Shown here piece by piece: positions 11,798-21,300 of a DNA stretch of 64,000 bases. Both the position numbers and the translations under genes were made by a program. Numbering within the stretch: position 1 is the stretch's first letter; the number at the start of each line of letters is the position of its first letter. Where the stretch lies: assembly GCA_947579605.1 (NCBI GenBank), contig OX388312.1, positions 23,273,313 through 23,337,312 on the forward strand, in the 5' to 3' direction. The notes below the pieces were generated by a model that made no database searches, had not been told where the DNA came from, and was given only the letters and a program-made list of their open reading frames with translations. The stretch comes from Athripsodes cinereus (lineage: Eukaryota; Arthropoda; Insecta; Trichoptera; Leptoceridae).

Positions 11798-12127
11798 TGT
11801 TGCGTACCGCCATCTGTGTGGTGAATTTTGAAGCCCTTTGTTACTGGCTATAAACATAAGTGGATTCTATGGCAAATAATTTAAAATCGTAGCTTGTCTT
11901 TGGTTACGTGTATATAATACACGCACACACTTGATTCACTCTCCTCTTCTTCTCCAATACACAGTCAAATAACATTAATATCTATACTGTTCTATTTTGT
12001 TACAAGTTTTACATTAAATCCAATATAATTAAGAAAAAACAGTGTTTGTTCTGCATTACTCATCATTTACACACAACTCAACATTAAGCGATCGTGAAGG
12101 GACATAGGCGATCGAGACACAACAACA
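11798..12127 (+). repeat. 5' LTR
   Basis: Starts tgttgcgtac and ends cacaacaaca, 330 bases, matching 18096-18425 base for base as far as I can read. A TATA-like tatataa lies at 11911-11917 and an ATTAAA possible poly(A) signal at 12013-12018, so the probable transcription start and R region lie in the second half. The last 40 bases contain two gcgatcg words, echoed by the gcgaccg of the primer-binding site just outside. Confidence 0.95.
11911..11917 (+). promoter_or_regulatory. Candidate TATA box in the 5' LTR
   Basis: tatataa within gtgtatataatacacg, about 110 bases into the LTR. It is the best TATA-like word in the LTR. No start site can be proven from sequence. The identical word is present in the 3' LTR. 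Confidence 0.5.
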
Positions 12128-12128
12128 T

Positions 12129-12138
12129 TGGCGACCGT
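12129..12138 (+). promoter_or_regulatory. Primer-binding site (candidate tRNA-Arg)
   Basis: tggcgaccgt begins one base after the 5' LTR. TGG pairs with the CCA end of a tRNA, and the following bases are complementary to an acceptor end ...ACGGTCG. From memory this fits an arginine tRNA with a GACCG...CGGTC acceptor stem. Complementarity beyond about 10 bases is interrupted, so the tRNA identity is tentative. Confidence 0.6.
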
Positions 12139-12602
12139 AAAACAGGACATCTTTCGGAAAAAACATCGAATCCATCATTGCGTATCGTATCCTATATTTT
12201 CCTATTCATTTACAATTCTATCCTATAATATTACATTTCCATTCAAATAGATCAATATATTTAACTATCTGGGGATTCATTGCCATTTTATATAAATATT
12301 ATACATTTTAAGGTTAATTGTTACAATAATATCTACCCTACAATTTCATAACTGTACTCTTATCTAATTGTTGATTTAAAACATTTGTTTAATAAATAAA
12401 ACTAATATTATCTTTATTGTTTTGCAGATAACCCGTGATTCCATCATTTTTCGGCATTTTTATTGAAAAAAAAACTGTGTGTAAATTCTCGTGAGAAATA
12501 TTGTTGCAAAATAGTCGCGTGTTTTCAATGTTCATTGATTGGCATTTTTTGCATTGAGTTTTCTCTTTTTATTATTGTATATTTTTAACATTCTAGTGAA
12601 TT

Positions 12603-15600
12603 ATGTTGTCTGGAGAAAGAGAAACAAGGACAGCCACTTCAAAAATGGAAAAAACACGTGATTCTGAAATGGAGGTTTGCAAAGGATTGATATCAAGGCG
12701 AGGCGTTTTGAAGGGACAGCTCACGCGCTTTAAAGATTATTTGAGTAAGAAAGATTTAGATATTTGTGAATTACAGTTAAGGACATCAAGAATGGAAGGC
12801 ATGCTTGAAAAATTTGAAATGTTGCAATGTGACTTGGAAGAAATTGATGGTGAGGAAGTGGTGTATAGGGATACTTTTGAACAACTATTTTATACCACTT
12901 TAAGTAAGGCAAAATCATTATTGAAAGATCAACTACAAGTCACATGTGAAGTTAAGTTAAATCCAATTCAAATACCTACATTTCATGGTAATTATGAAAC
13001 ATGGTTACACTACAAAGATACATTCAAATCTCTTGTAGGCAACAATAATTCTTTATCTAACTTACAAAAGTATCATTACTTACTGAGCTCATTAAAGGGT
13101 GAAGCCTTAAATTTAGTTTCTTCTTTGGAAGTTTCAGACACTAATTACTCTTTAGCATGGGACATCTTAACAAGGAGATTTGAGAACACCCGCCTCATTG
13201 TGGACAAACATGTTAATCACATTTTCAATCTCATTCCAGTGAAGCCAGAATCATATCAATCTTTAAGGCGATTGATCGATGATTCACAGCTCCATACGCG
13301 AGCTTTGGAAAGTTTGGGACTACCCACAAGCAGCTGGGACATCCTGTTAATTCACATAATTGCTAACAAATTAGATTCAGTATCACGTAACATATGGGAA
13401 TCGCATCACTTGCAGGGTGAGCTACCTACATTAAAGGAACTGTACGAATGTATTGGAGAGAGAGCACGTATTTTGGAGACGACGTCTCACAACAAAAACT
13501 TCAAACCATCCAACACCTCCAACCGAGCAGGAGTTGGCTTGGTTGCAAATGTACGAGCAAACCCAGTTTGCCCACTTTGTTCTTCACAACATCGATTAAA
13601 CCAATGTGAGCAGTTTAAGTCGATGGGGACTCAGCAAAGGTGGGAGCTGGTAAAAAGGCAGCGACTGTGCCGTAACTGTATGTTAAGGAATCATATTGCC
13701 AAGGATTGTTCTTCAGGAGGAAGATGTAAGGTGTGTCGGAGGGACCATCACACCTTATTGCACACACCGAGCGTGCACAATTCGACAGCAAATACGGAAA
13801 CTCTGGGACCTACTTCACAGGTTCCTACTGTGGTGAACCATGCTTCGCTCTCAAACGACGAGGAAGTACTGTTATCCACGGCCATGGTTGGGATCCAACT
13901 CCCTGATGGCGGCATTTTTAGGGCACGAGCACTCTTGGACTCGGCAGCACAGTCAAATTTCATTACAAAGAGTTTATGCGAAAAACTCAACTTACGGACA
14001 AAGGGAGCATATCTGCCAGTCTCGGGACTGCGTCAACAGGTAACTCACATTGAAGAAAAGGTAGATATAACAATTAATTCTTTATTGTATGATTACAGGA
14101 GGAAAATCAACTGTTTGGTCCTGCCTGTAATTACATCAAACTTGCCACTGCGATCTGTGGACAGACGACGTTTTCACGTGCCTTCCCAGATGCAGCTAGC
14201 GGACCCTGACTTCCATAAATCTTCTCCAATAGACTTGTTATTGGGAGCACAGGTATTTTGGGAGGTACTTCAGGGAAATCATGCATCAGCTCAACGTCAG
14301 CAGCCGATGATGCATCAGACCAAGTTAGGATGGGTCATTGCAGGAGCTATTCCGTGGAACTCTGAAGGAATCAGCAGACAAAGGCCGGTATCTTGTTACA
14401 TTTCTTTGAATCAATTAAACAAAAATATTGAGAAATTTTGGGAGGTAGAAAGTGTGCCTAATTCTCTGGTTCGAACCCAGGAAGAGACATTATGCGAGAA
14501 ACACTTTACTAGTACTACGACTCGTGATGAGTCTGGCAGATTTTCAGTAAGTCTACCCTTCAAGGAATGTCCACCTAACGTGGGAAACTCTCTTGAAATA
14601 GCCAAGAGGAGGTTACTTTCGATGGAGCGACGGTTTCAGAAGAATACAGAGCTGCACACACAATATGCAGCATTCATGAATGAGTATTTGGAATTGGGGC
14701 ATATGTCTCCTTGTCTACCTGACAAGGAAAATGCAGTTTATCTTCCCCATCATTCCGTTTTCAAGGGAACAAAAATCCGTGTTGTGTTCGATGGTTCTGC
14801 AAAAACATCCAATGGAAAATCCCTAAATGATAATCTGATGAAAACACCTACCATACATAATGAGTTATTTACATTGTTAATTAATTTCAGGAAACATCGA
14901 TATGTCTTGAGTGCAGATATACAACAGTATTATAGGCAGGTCAATGTACATGAAAGGGACAGGGATTACCAGAGGGTCTTATGGAGGACATCTCCCAGTG
15001 AGGAAATAGGACATTTCCGACTCAACAGCGTCACATACGGACTCAGTGCGTCACCATATCTCGCGATGAGATGTCTAAAGGAACTAAGTACAATTTATTC
15101 TTCTATTTTTCCTCTCACTTCTCAGGTGATAGAAAAGGATTTTTATGTGGATGATCTCTTAACAGGAGATCATGATAAGCAGACTTGTATTAATTTAAAA
15201 AATGAACTGTCATACCTTCTAGACAAGGCAGGTATGAAACTTACCAAATGGAGGTCAAATCTGGAAGACCTACATGACACTGGTCAGAACAATGACAGTA
15301 AATCCTTGAATCTCGAGGACGATTTTCAGTGCAAAATTCTAGGGTTGCATTGGAACAGTTACGAAGACACTTTTCATTATAAGGTTAACATTGAAACAAA
15401 TACATCAACGTCTACTAAAAGGACAATTCTTTCAGATATTTCTAAGACGTTCGACCCGTTAGGACTCATCGGGCCCATTGTAATTAGGGCAAAATTATTA
15501 ATGCAAAAAATTTGGCAGTTACAGATAGGATGGGACGATGAACTACCTGAAGACATTATTATTGCCTGGAACTTTTACAAAAGGGATCTACAAGACATCA

Positions 15601-17687
15601 ACATCATCAAGATTCCAAGGAGGGTAATTGTGACGTCAACAGGTAGTGCAGACATACAAATATTTGGGTTTTCCGATGCATCGAAGGAAGCGTATGGTTG
15701 TACTGTATATTTGAAGTCCATGGATGAACAAGGTAGGACACAGATCAATTTACTTTGTGCAAAATCTAGAGTGGCACCTCTCAAACAACTTACCTTGCCT
15801 AGGCTAGAATTATCAGGAGCGCTACTATTAGCTGGACTTGTCAAGTCCATAAAGGAGAACATGGGTTATCAAGGTGTTTCCACTAAGCTTTTCACAGATT
15901 CAACTATTGTGTTGTCATGGCTACGAGCCTCAGCAACAAAAATGGATACCTTTGTAGCAAACAGGGTAGCAGAAATTCAGCGTAGCACAGAAGATTGTCA
16001 ATGGATACATGTATCGTCACAACACAACCCAGCAGACTTGATTTCCAGGGGTACATCTGTACAACAACTTTCATCTTCGACTTTGTGGTGGAATGGTCCA
16101 TCTTTCATACAAGAGGATGAGAAACTTACAGAATGTTCTTCTACGGTTGATATACAACAAGATATAGTGGTAAATACTACCACACTGGTAAATATTGAAT
16201 CATGGGATATTTTCACAAGATATTCTTCATTTAATAGATTGCTTAGAATTACTGCATATTTAATAAGATTTAAGAATAATATAACATCAAAAACAGGGCG
16301 TAGAACTGGACCTTTACAGGTATCTGAACTTCAACATGCACATGATGTATTGTGCAACATCGTCCAAGGTATTTTCTTTCACAGAGAAATAAGGGATTTG
16401 AAAAAGGATGGTCAGGTGTCTGCTCGTAGTAATGTAAAATCATTAAATCCAGTATTGATAAATGGTATACTTTGTGTTGGAGGAAGACTGAAAAACAGTG
16501 AGGTACCTACCCAACAAAAACATCCTATTTTGTTGCCTGCGGGACACGCTTTTACAACATTAATTATAAAGTATTATCATTATACTAATTTACATTTGGG
16601 TTTGCAGGGACTGTTGGCGCAGCTACGACTCAAGTACTGGCCATTGTCAGCAAAGAATACGATAAGAAGGGTTCTCAAGCATTGTATCCTGTGCTTTAGG
16701 TACAAGACACCAGTGAATTACCAAAGGATGGGGGATCTGCCTGCAGACAGGGTCACTGCGACAAGGCCATTTTCAATTGTTGGAGTAGACTATTCAGGTT
16801 TCTTCAATATAAAATCAGGTTTTACCAGGAACGCTAAGGTTGTAAAATGTTATATTTGTTTATTTGTTTGTTTTGCCTCTAAGGCAGTGCATCTGGAAGT
16901 TGTCACTTCCATGACGACAGAGGCTTTTTTGAATGCATTAAAAAGATTTGTTGCTCGGCGGGGAATGCCAATCAAGATTTATTCAGATAATGGCACAAAT
17001 TTCATTGGTGCAAGCAACGATCTTGCCAGAATTTATACACAGTTAAGAGCCTCTGAGGAGGAGATTGTTAATTTTTGTTCTCAACGATGGATCGACTGGA
17101 AATTCATTCCAGCTCGATCACCCCATTTTGGTTCTCTTTGGGAAGCGGGTATAAAACTAGTAAAAACTCCCTTAAAAAAGGCTTTGAATTCTCAGGTGTT
17201 GAATTATGATTCTATGCTTACTTTGATTTGTCAAATCGAAGCCTCCATTAATTCCAGACCAATAACCAGTTTATCCTCTGATCCAACTGATCTCAACCCA
17301 CTCACTCCTTCCCATTTTTTGATTGGAGACTCGTTGGCGAAGTTACCTGAACCAGATGTATCACACTTACCAGATAATCGTTTAAACCACTACCAAAAGA
17401 TTATTGCTATGTTCAAGGGTTTTTGGACTAGATGGAGCAGGGAGTATTTCCAAGGACTCCAACAACGGACAAAATGGACACACGGAAATGAGAGACAATT
17501 GAAGGAGGGGGATTTGGTGCTAATAAAGGACGAGACTGTTCCCATGCTGTGGAGACTTGGCAGAGTTGTCCAGACACATCCAGGTCCAGATAACGTCACC
17601 CGAGTTGTCACCTTGAGGACCCAATCTGGACTGACAAAAAGAGCCATCCATCGTGTGGCATTGCTACCAGAGCCTTCGGAACAGTGA
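12603..17687 (+). CDS. BEL/Pao gag-pol polyprotein, 1694 aa
   Basis: This polyprotein supplies capsid, protease, reverse transcriptase, RNase H and integrase. The ATG at 12603 is the first after an in-frame TGA at 12597; a better-context ATG lies at residue 15. Order: coiled N-terminal part; Gag region starting near residue 115 (FHGNYETW at 127); zinc knuckles C323-C326-H330-C335 and C356-C359-H364-C369 (CX2CX4HX4C), then a further Cys/His cluster at 375-387; aspartic protease with DSA at 446-448; reverse transcriptase with FDGSA at 729, D772 and YVDD at 848-851; the Pao-type region and RNase H with D1025, E1069, D1099 and D1145; integrase HHCC zinc site H1326, H1331, C1361, C1364; integrase core D1396, D1462, E1514; and a basic C-terminal domain near 1630-1690. 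No stop or frameshift breaks it. Gag and Pol share one frame, as in many BEL elements, so processing must be by the protease. Confidence 0.96.
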   Translation: MLSGERETRTATSKMEKTRDSEMEVCKGLISRRGVLKGQLTRFKDYLSKKDLDICELQLRTSRMEGMLEKFEMLQCDLEEIDGEEVVYRDTFEQLFYTTLSKAKSLLKDQLQVTCEVKLNPIQIPTFHGNYETWLHYKDTFKSLVGNNNSLSNLQKYHYLLSSLKGEALNLVSSLEVSDTNYSLAWDILTRRFENTRLIVDKHVNHIFNLIPVKPESYQSLRRLIDDSQLHTRALESLGLPTSSWDILLIHIIANKLDSVSRNIWESHHLQGELPTLKELYECIGERARILETTSHNKNFKPSNTSNRAGVGLVANVRANPVCPLCSSQHRLNQCEQFKSMGTQQRWELVKRQRLCRNCMLRNHIAKDCSSGGRCKVCRRDHHTLLHTPSVHNSTANTETLGPTSQVPTVVNHASLSNDEEVLLSTAMVGIQLPDGGIFRARALLDSAAQSNFITKSLCEKLNLRTKGAYLPVSGLRQQVTHIEEKVDITINSLLYDYRRKINCLVLPVITSNLPLRSVDRRRFHVPSQMQLADPDFHKSSPIDLLLGAQVFWEVLQGNHASAQRQQPMMHQTKLGWVIAGAIPWNSEGISRQRPVSCYISLNQLNKNIEKFWEVESVPNSLVRTQEETLCEKHFTSTTTRDESGRFSVSLPFKECPPNVGNSLEIAKRRLLSMERRFQKNTELHTQYAAFMNEYLELGHMSPCLPDKENAVYLPHHSVFKGTKIRVVFDGSAKTSNGKSLNDNLMKTPTIHNELFTLLINFRKHRYVLSADIQQYYRQVNVHERDRDYQRVLWRTSPSEEIGHFRLNSVTYGLSASPYLAMRCLKELSTIYSSIFPLTSQVIEKDFYVDDLLTGDHDKQTCINLKNELSYLLDKAGMKLTKWRSNLEDLHDTGQNNDSKSLNLEDDFQCKILGLHWNSYEDTFHYKVNIETNTSTSTKRTILSDISKTFDPLGLIGPIVIRAKLLMQKIWQLQIGWDDELPEDIIIAWNFYKRDLQDINIIKIPRRVIVTSTGSADIQIFGFSDASKEAYGCTVYLKSMDEQGRTQINLLCAKSRVAPLKQLTLPRLELSGALLLAGLVKSIKENMGYQGVSTKLFTDSTIVLSWLRASATKMDTFVANRVAEIQRSTEDCQWIHVSSQHNPADLISRGTSVQQLSSSTLWWNGPSFIQEDEKLTECSSTVDIQQDIVVNTTTLVNIESWDIFTRYSSFNRLLRITAYLIRFKNNITSKTGRRTGPLQVSELQHAHDVLCNIVQGIFFHREIRDLKKDGQVSARSNVKSLNPVLINGILCVGGRLKNSEVPTQQKHPILLPAGHAFTTLIIKYYHYTNLHLGLQGLLAQLRLKYWPLSAKNTIRRVLKHCILCFRYKTPVNYQRMGDLPADRVTATRPFSIVGVDYSGFFNIKSGFTRNAKVVKCYICLFVCFASKAVHLEVVTSMTTEAFLNALKRFVARRGMPIKIYSDNGTNFIGASNDLARIYTQLRASEEEIVNFCSQRWIDWKFIPARSPHFGSLWEAGIKLVKTPLKKALNSQVLNYDSMLTLICQIEASINSRPITSLSSDPTDLNPLTPSHFLIGDSLAKLPEPDVSHLPDNRLNHYQKIIAMFKGFWTRWSREYFQGLQQRTKWTHGNERQLKEGDLVLIKDETVPMLWRLGRVVQTHPGPDNVTRVVTLRTQSGLTKRAIHRVALLPEPSEQ

Positions 17688-18083
17688 AATACCTATGTGC
17701 TATATTGTTTTAATTTTTTCTTTTGTGAAGTGAACTTGAATATATAATAATATGCATTAAACAAAACAATAATACAGTACATCAAGATTTTAAACTCCAA
17801 ACAAGACTTACATCAAGATATTAATCATTTATAATAGTTGAACATGAAGCTTATAAACCCAAACAAAATATTTAATTAAAAACATGGACATTTAACCTCA
17901 AGAAAGAAGATTTGTTATGTATATTGTATTTTGTTGTATGTATTTTCAAATATCTTAGCATTGGTAGAGGAGGGATTTAATCATGGGTTGTAATGGGAAA
18001 GTAAATTCATTTGGTTTTAATTTGTTGTTATCTTTATTGTAAAAATGTAAGTCCAATTGATGTTAATATCATCAATCGCTTAC

Positions 18084-18095
18084 AGGGGAGGAGGA
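18084..18095 (+). promoter_or_regulatory. Polypurine tract
   Basis: aggggaggagga, twelve purines directly abutting the 3' LTR. This is the expected position of the plus-strand DNA primer in reverse transcription. Confidence 0.9.
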
Positions 18096-18425
18096 TGTTG
18101 CGTACCGCCATCTGTGTGGTGAATTTTGAAGCCCTTTGTTACTGGCTATAAACATAAGTGGATTCTATGGCAAATAATTTAAAATCGTAGCTTGTCTTTG
18201 GTTACGTGTATATAATACACGCACACACTTGATTCACTCTCCTCTTCTTCTCCAATACACAGTCAAATAACATTAATATCTATACTGTTCTATTTTGTTA
18301 CAAGTTTTACATTAAATCCAATATAATTAAGAAAAAACAGTGTTTGTTCTGCATTACTCATCATTTACACACAACTCAACATTAAGCGATCGTGAAGGGA
18401 CATAGGCGATCGAGACACAACAACA
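18096..18425 (+). repeat. 3' LTR
   Basis: Same length and, by eye, same sequence as the 5' LTR. The outer edge is followed by ctaag at 18426-18430. Transcripts would end here if the ATTAAA word is used as poly(A) signal. Confidence 0.95.
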
Positions 18426-18430
18426 CTAAG

Positions 18431-18839
18431 TATGTACATTATGTATTATGCGTTATGAATAATTTCAAAATGCTTTCGTTCGAAAGAAGAAGAAAGATGC
18501 AGAAAAGTGAGTGTTGTTGTGCATATAACTATTATACGGGTAATGATATGTATGTAGATGGTGCAATGTTCCGCCATTTCTGAAGACAATTACATTTCAT
18601 TCGTGCATCATACAACACAAGAATGTTTTAAATTCTTTATCATGTTGCTTTGAGAATAACATGCAACACGTTGAAATGCTATTTTACATAACATATTATC
18701 AGATATTCGAAAGAACCTATTTCATGTAACGCTATTCCAACTTGTTCATTTATTCCTTCATAAATTCAGATGAAATATTTACGATAAACCTACATAAAAG
18801 AATAGTGATGCGTGTAGTTGTGTAGTTATTCTTCTTCTA
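18431..18839. other. Flank of the BEL/Pao insertion, no gene
   Basis: Joining the bases before 11793 to those after 18425 gives an uninterrupted AT-rich sequence, so this is the right half of the original target. Nothing else is recognised. Confidence 0.45.
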
Positions 18840-19040
18840 CTTCTTTATGTGTTTTGATCACATGCGAGAAACTAAGTCTCTCCTGGGCAGCAGGTAACAG
18901 CTACTCCACACTTCTCGTCCCGACCCACTCTCGGATGCTCCGAAGCCAAGAAAGTTGCTTTTTTCCAACACCTCTATGACTCTCAATCTTCTCTTTTATG
19001 ATCAGATGTAGGATAGCATATTATTCATCTCTCATTATTA
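18840..19040 (-). mobile_element. LINE-B (RTE-like) C-terminal fragment, copy 1
   Basis: On the minus strand this reads the same C-terminal block as copy 2 next door: GVGKKQLSWLRSIREW followed by TRSVE and a stop. It is a separate, diverged copy of the same terminal region rather than a continuation, because copy 2 reaches its own C-terminus at about 19086 first. Confidence 0.8.
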
Positions 19041-19085
19041 ACTGAAAGCTTTACAAAACTTGATTATTCTTCTCAAAGTGCCATG

Positions 19086-20173
19086 TCAGGTCCCTCCGAC
19101 GTCGGCTATCACCCTGGCGTAGGCCTCTCTGTCATGTGCCAGCCGGAACAGCTCTTCCACCCTTCGAACTCCGGTCCACTCTCGGATATTTCTCAGCCAG
19201 GACATCTGCCGCCTTCCCACACCGCGACTACCCTCAATGTTTCCCTTCAAAATGAGTTGGAGTAAACTATATTTCTCATTTCGAAGAACGGGTCCCAAAT
19301 ATGCCATCTTCCTCATCTTTATATTGGATAACACCTCTCAATCTGTTCTAGCCCTCCGCAACACCTCATTATTGGTAACCTAATCAGTATATGGGATGCG
19401 CAACATTCTGCGATGAAGCCACATCTCAAATGCCTATATTCGGTTCATTGTGTTCGCTTTGAGGGTCCAAGTCTCTACTCCGTACAGCAAAATGGACCAA
19501 ATATAACACTTGACCATTCTCTGTGTTAGTTTTAGATTGATGTTATCGTTGTAGAAGAAAGGTCGCATATTATTGAATGCAGCTCTCGCAATCTCTATTC
19601 TGCACTTCACCTCTTTTTCGGGGTCTATGTGTTCTGTTATCACACTACCGAGGTACTTGAAGCTGTGTACACGCTCTACTGGTTTTCCATTAAACTGTAG
19701 CATGGCATCATTATGTGGTTGTCGACTGAAAACCGTGAATTTTGTTTTGGGTACGTTTATATTAAGGCCCATCTCATCGCCCACCGCTCTGATACGACTC
19801 AGTAACTCCTGAAGTCCTTGTAGACTGTCATACATTGAAAGAACCTCTACACACTCGGATATCTCAGGAGTCGGAGACTCCTATTTATCCGAATTTGCAC
19901 ACATCACTTTCATTTCCTCAGGGGCGACCCGAAAAACAGATCAACATAAGTCGCCTCGTTGGAACAATAAATAAAAAGAAACAAAAATAGCCCATATTGG
20001 GAAAAATGAAAATAAAGTGATATCACACAATACATGTGTGACATAATTAACCATAATAAATTAAACCAATAGACTGTCAGCCAGTATCACTGTATCATCT
20101 ACGTATCTAATATTATTTACGCAGACACCATTCACCTTTACACCCACATCGGTATCAGCCAGAGCCAGTTTAA
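19086..20173 (-). pseudogene. LINE-B reverse transcriptase, interrupted
   Basis: On the minus strand the palm segment at about 20080-20173 contains NNIRYVDDTVILADS, with the YVDD catalytic motif. It continues after the 239-bp insertion as DSLQGLQELLSRIR, then YLGSVITEH, LLYGVETWTLKA, and the C-terminal part MAYLGPVLRN, GVGRRQMSWLRN and RRVEELFRLA. The piece from 19835 to 19086 stays in one frame but has three in-frame stops (just after MNRI, after IPYTD and after RARTD). It is a dead copy. The architecture and the FKYLGS/ETWTLKA wording fit RTE-type insect LINEs; a search would be needed to name the clade. Confidence 0.88.
19831..20069 (+). mobile_element. 239-bp insertion with 10-bp target duplication (unknown short retroelement)
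   Basis: The insert lies between two copies of tagactgtca (19821-19830 and 20070-20079) inside LINE-B. On the plus strand it has a GC-richer first half (about 120 bases) and then an A-rich second half with aataaataaaaag, as in a short non-autonomous retroelement. The first half recurs inverted at 45213-45340. In one frame both copies share a TPEISE-VEVLS string, so the unit may derive from the end of a coding element. I do not recognise the family. Confidence 0.8.
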
Positions 20174-20701
20174 CCCTTAAATGCATGATTTTTTTATTTT
20201 TGCTGGAATTTTTTATTTAAATGCAATGCTTTGTATATTTGAAGGAAAAAATATGAAAAAAAATAAAAGATGAACATAAGCATTTATTTTTTGAAAAAAA
20301 AAATGGTATGTAGCCAAATGGCTACATTATGCATTGCTATATAACTTACAAAAAAATAAAAAAAATATACTTTATTTTCGTTTTTCATTAAAAAGAAATA
20401 TATTTTACGAGCGATGAAATTCTTTGAAATCTTTTTTTTTGTCAATTTCTGTATAAAATTCACTTTTAAAAAAACAAGTAAAAAGTTTCAAAATGCAAAA
20501 CGTGGTTACTCGTCACACTGATATATTGCAACTGTTATTTCAAAATAAAAATGGCTGCCACAATGCAAATTACTCTATTATTTTGATCTATGGAGTATTT
20601 CTAAATGGCAACAATGCGTGTTTACACTAACACTTCATTTGGTTAAAAAATATACAAGGTTTTAGGTATGTAGCCAAATGGCTACAAAATGCATTTAAGG
20701 G
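20174..20701. mobile_element. 528-bp piggyBac-type miniature transposon
   Basis: The termini are 13-bp inverted repeats (ccttaaatgcat preceded by c), flanked by TTAA on both sides (20170-20173 and 20702-20705). piggyBac elements duplicate TTAA and typically begin CCC with a 13-bp terminal repeat. The interior is AT-rich with no transposase. A block ggtatgtagccaaatggctac occurs twice in direct orientation (about 20304 and 20664), the second close to the right end. The element lies within LINE-B; removing it with one TTAA rejoins the DKIFKLALAD reading frame. Confidence 0.9.
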
Positions 20702-20759
20702 TTAAATATCTTGTCAGAACAAAATTATATATTAAGAATTTGATTATTGTGAACAATTC

Positions 20760-20935
20760 TCTCTGTGCATTTGCTCTACGCAATATTTCAACTTTTCTAG
20801 TCATATCAGTCTAGGATGTTCTCAACAACCATCAGTGAATCTACATTTCAAACACCACCAATTGATTAATGGTATTAACCTTTAGGGTCCAAGCCTCGAT
20901 ATTAATTATGGTGTTGAGGTGTGTAGATATAATTC
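20760..20935 (-). mobile_element. LINE-B-related C-terminal fragment, copy 3
   Basis: On the minus strand this reads TLKVNTINQL, FEM-IHRWLLRTS and TDMTRKVEILRRAN, the block that follows ETWTLKA in RTE-like LINEs. It belongs downstream of YVDD, yet here it lies upstream of copy 2's YVDD, so it is a third, separate copy and not part of copy 2. It has stops and is diverged. Confidence 0.75.
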
Positions 20936-21300
20936 ATGAATAGTAAATGCTAAATGATTAAATCATGGATAGTAAATTATTAAATCAAAACATAAAGATA
21001 CCATGATAATTTTAATCAATCATAATTATTATTCCATGTTACCTACTATAAAATAAGTAATTATATGCTTTTAGATCTTCTGTTAATCACCATGAACAAA
21101 ACTTGTGTGCTGAATACCAAAGTAAACATCTTCCAAGCTTTAAGAATATTGATGAGTGTAATTTCCATATAATTTGAGATTTATAGCAGCTATTAAATAC
21201 GGCACATCTTTCCAAAAGATTATATTAGACACTAGGTGTGCTTTGAGTGATGAAAATGTGGAACAATACCATTCCCAAGAAATGTACATACGTTCCTACT
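20936..21300. other. No feature seen
   Basis: AT-rich. A short direct duplication around aaatgattaaatcatggatagtaaat is the only structure noticed. Confidence 0.4.

Larger units (their letters stand above)
11798..18425 (+). mobile_element. Complete BEL/Pao LTR retrotransposon (6628 bp)
   Basis: The element has two 330-bp LTRs (TG...CA ends), a primer-binding site, a 475-bp leader, one uninterrupted gag-pol frame, a polypurine tract touching the 3' LTR and a ctaag target duplication. The LTRs appear identical by eye. LTRs are copied from one template at insertion, so identity means a recent insertion. No separate envelope frame is present: the DNA between the stop codon and the 3' LTR is only about 400 bases without a long frame. 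The assignment to BEL/Pao rests on the domain order and on the Pao-type region after the reverse transcriptase. Everything needed for autonomous movement appears present, but activity is an inference. Confidence 0.97.
19045..20740 (-). mobile_element. LINE-B (RTE-like) copy 2, with two nested insertions
   Basis: A minus-strand non-LTR retrotransposon fragment. It starts in the reverse-transcriptase palm (upstream limit uncertain, about 20740) and runs to a C-terminal GG-T end at 19086. Two younger elements sit in it: a 239-bp A-rich-ended repeat (19831-20069) and a piggyBac-type element (20174-20701). Skipping both insertions, each with one copy of its target duplication, restores one reading frame through the YVDD motif. 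The order of events is therefore LINE-B first, then the two insertions. Confidence 0.88.

Noticed and set aside
14460..14490. tRNA-like B-box word (ggttcgaaccc) as a possible tRNA gene
   Set aside because: It lies inside the gag-pol coding frame, and no cloverleaf or A box is present at the right distance.
17688..18083. Possible envelope gene after gag-pol in the BEL/Pao element
   Set aside because: Only about 400 AT-rich bases are available and no long frame exists, so there is no envelope-type protein.
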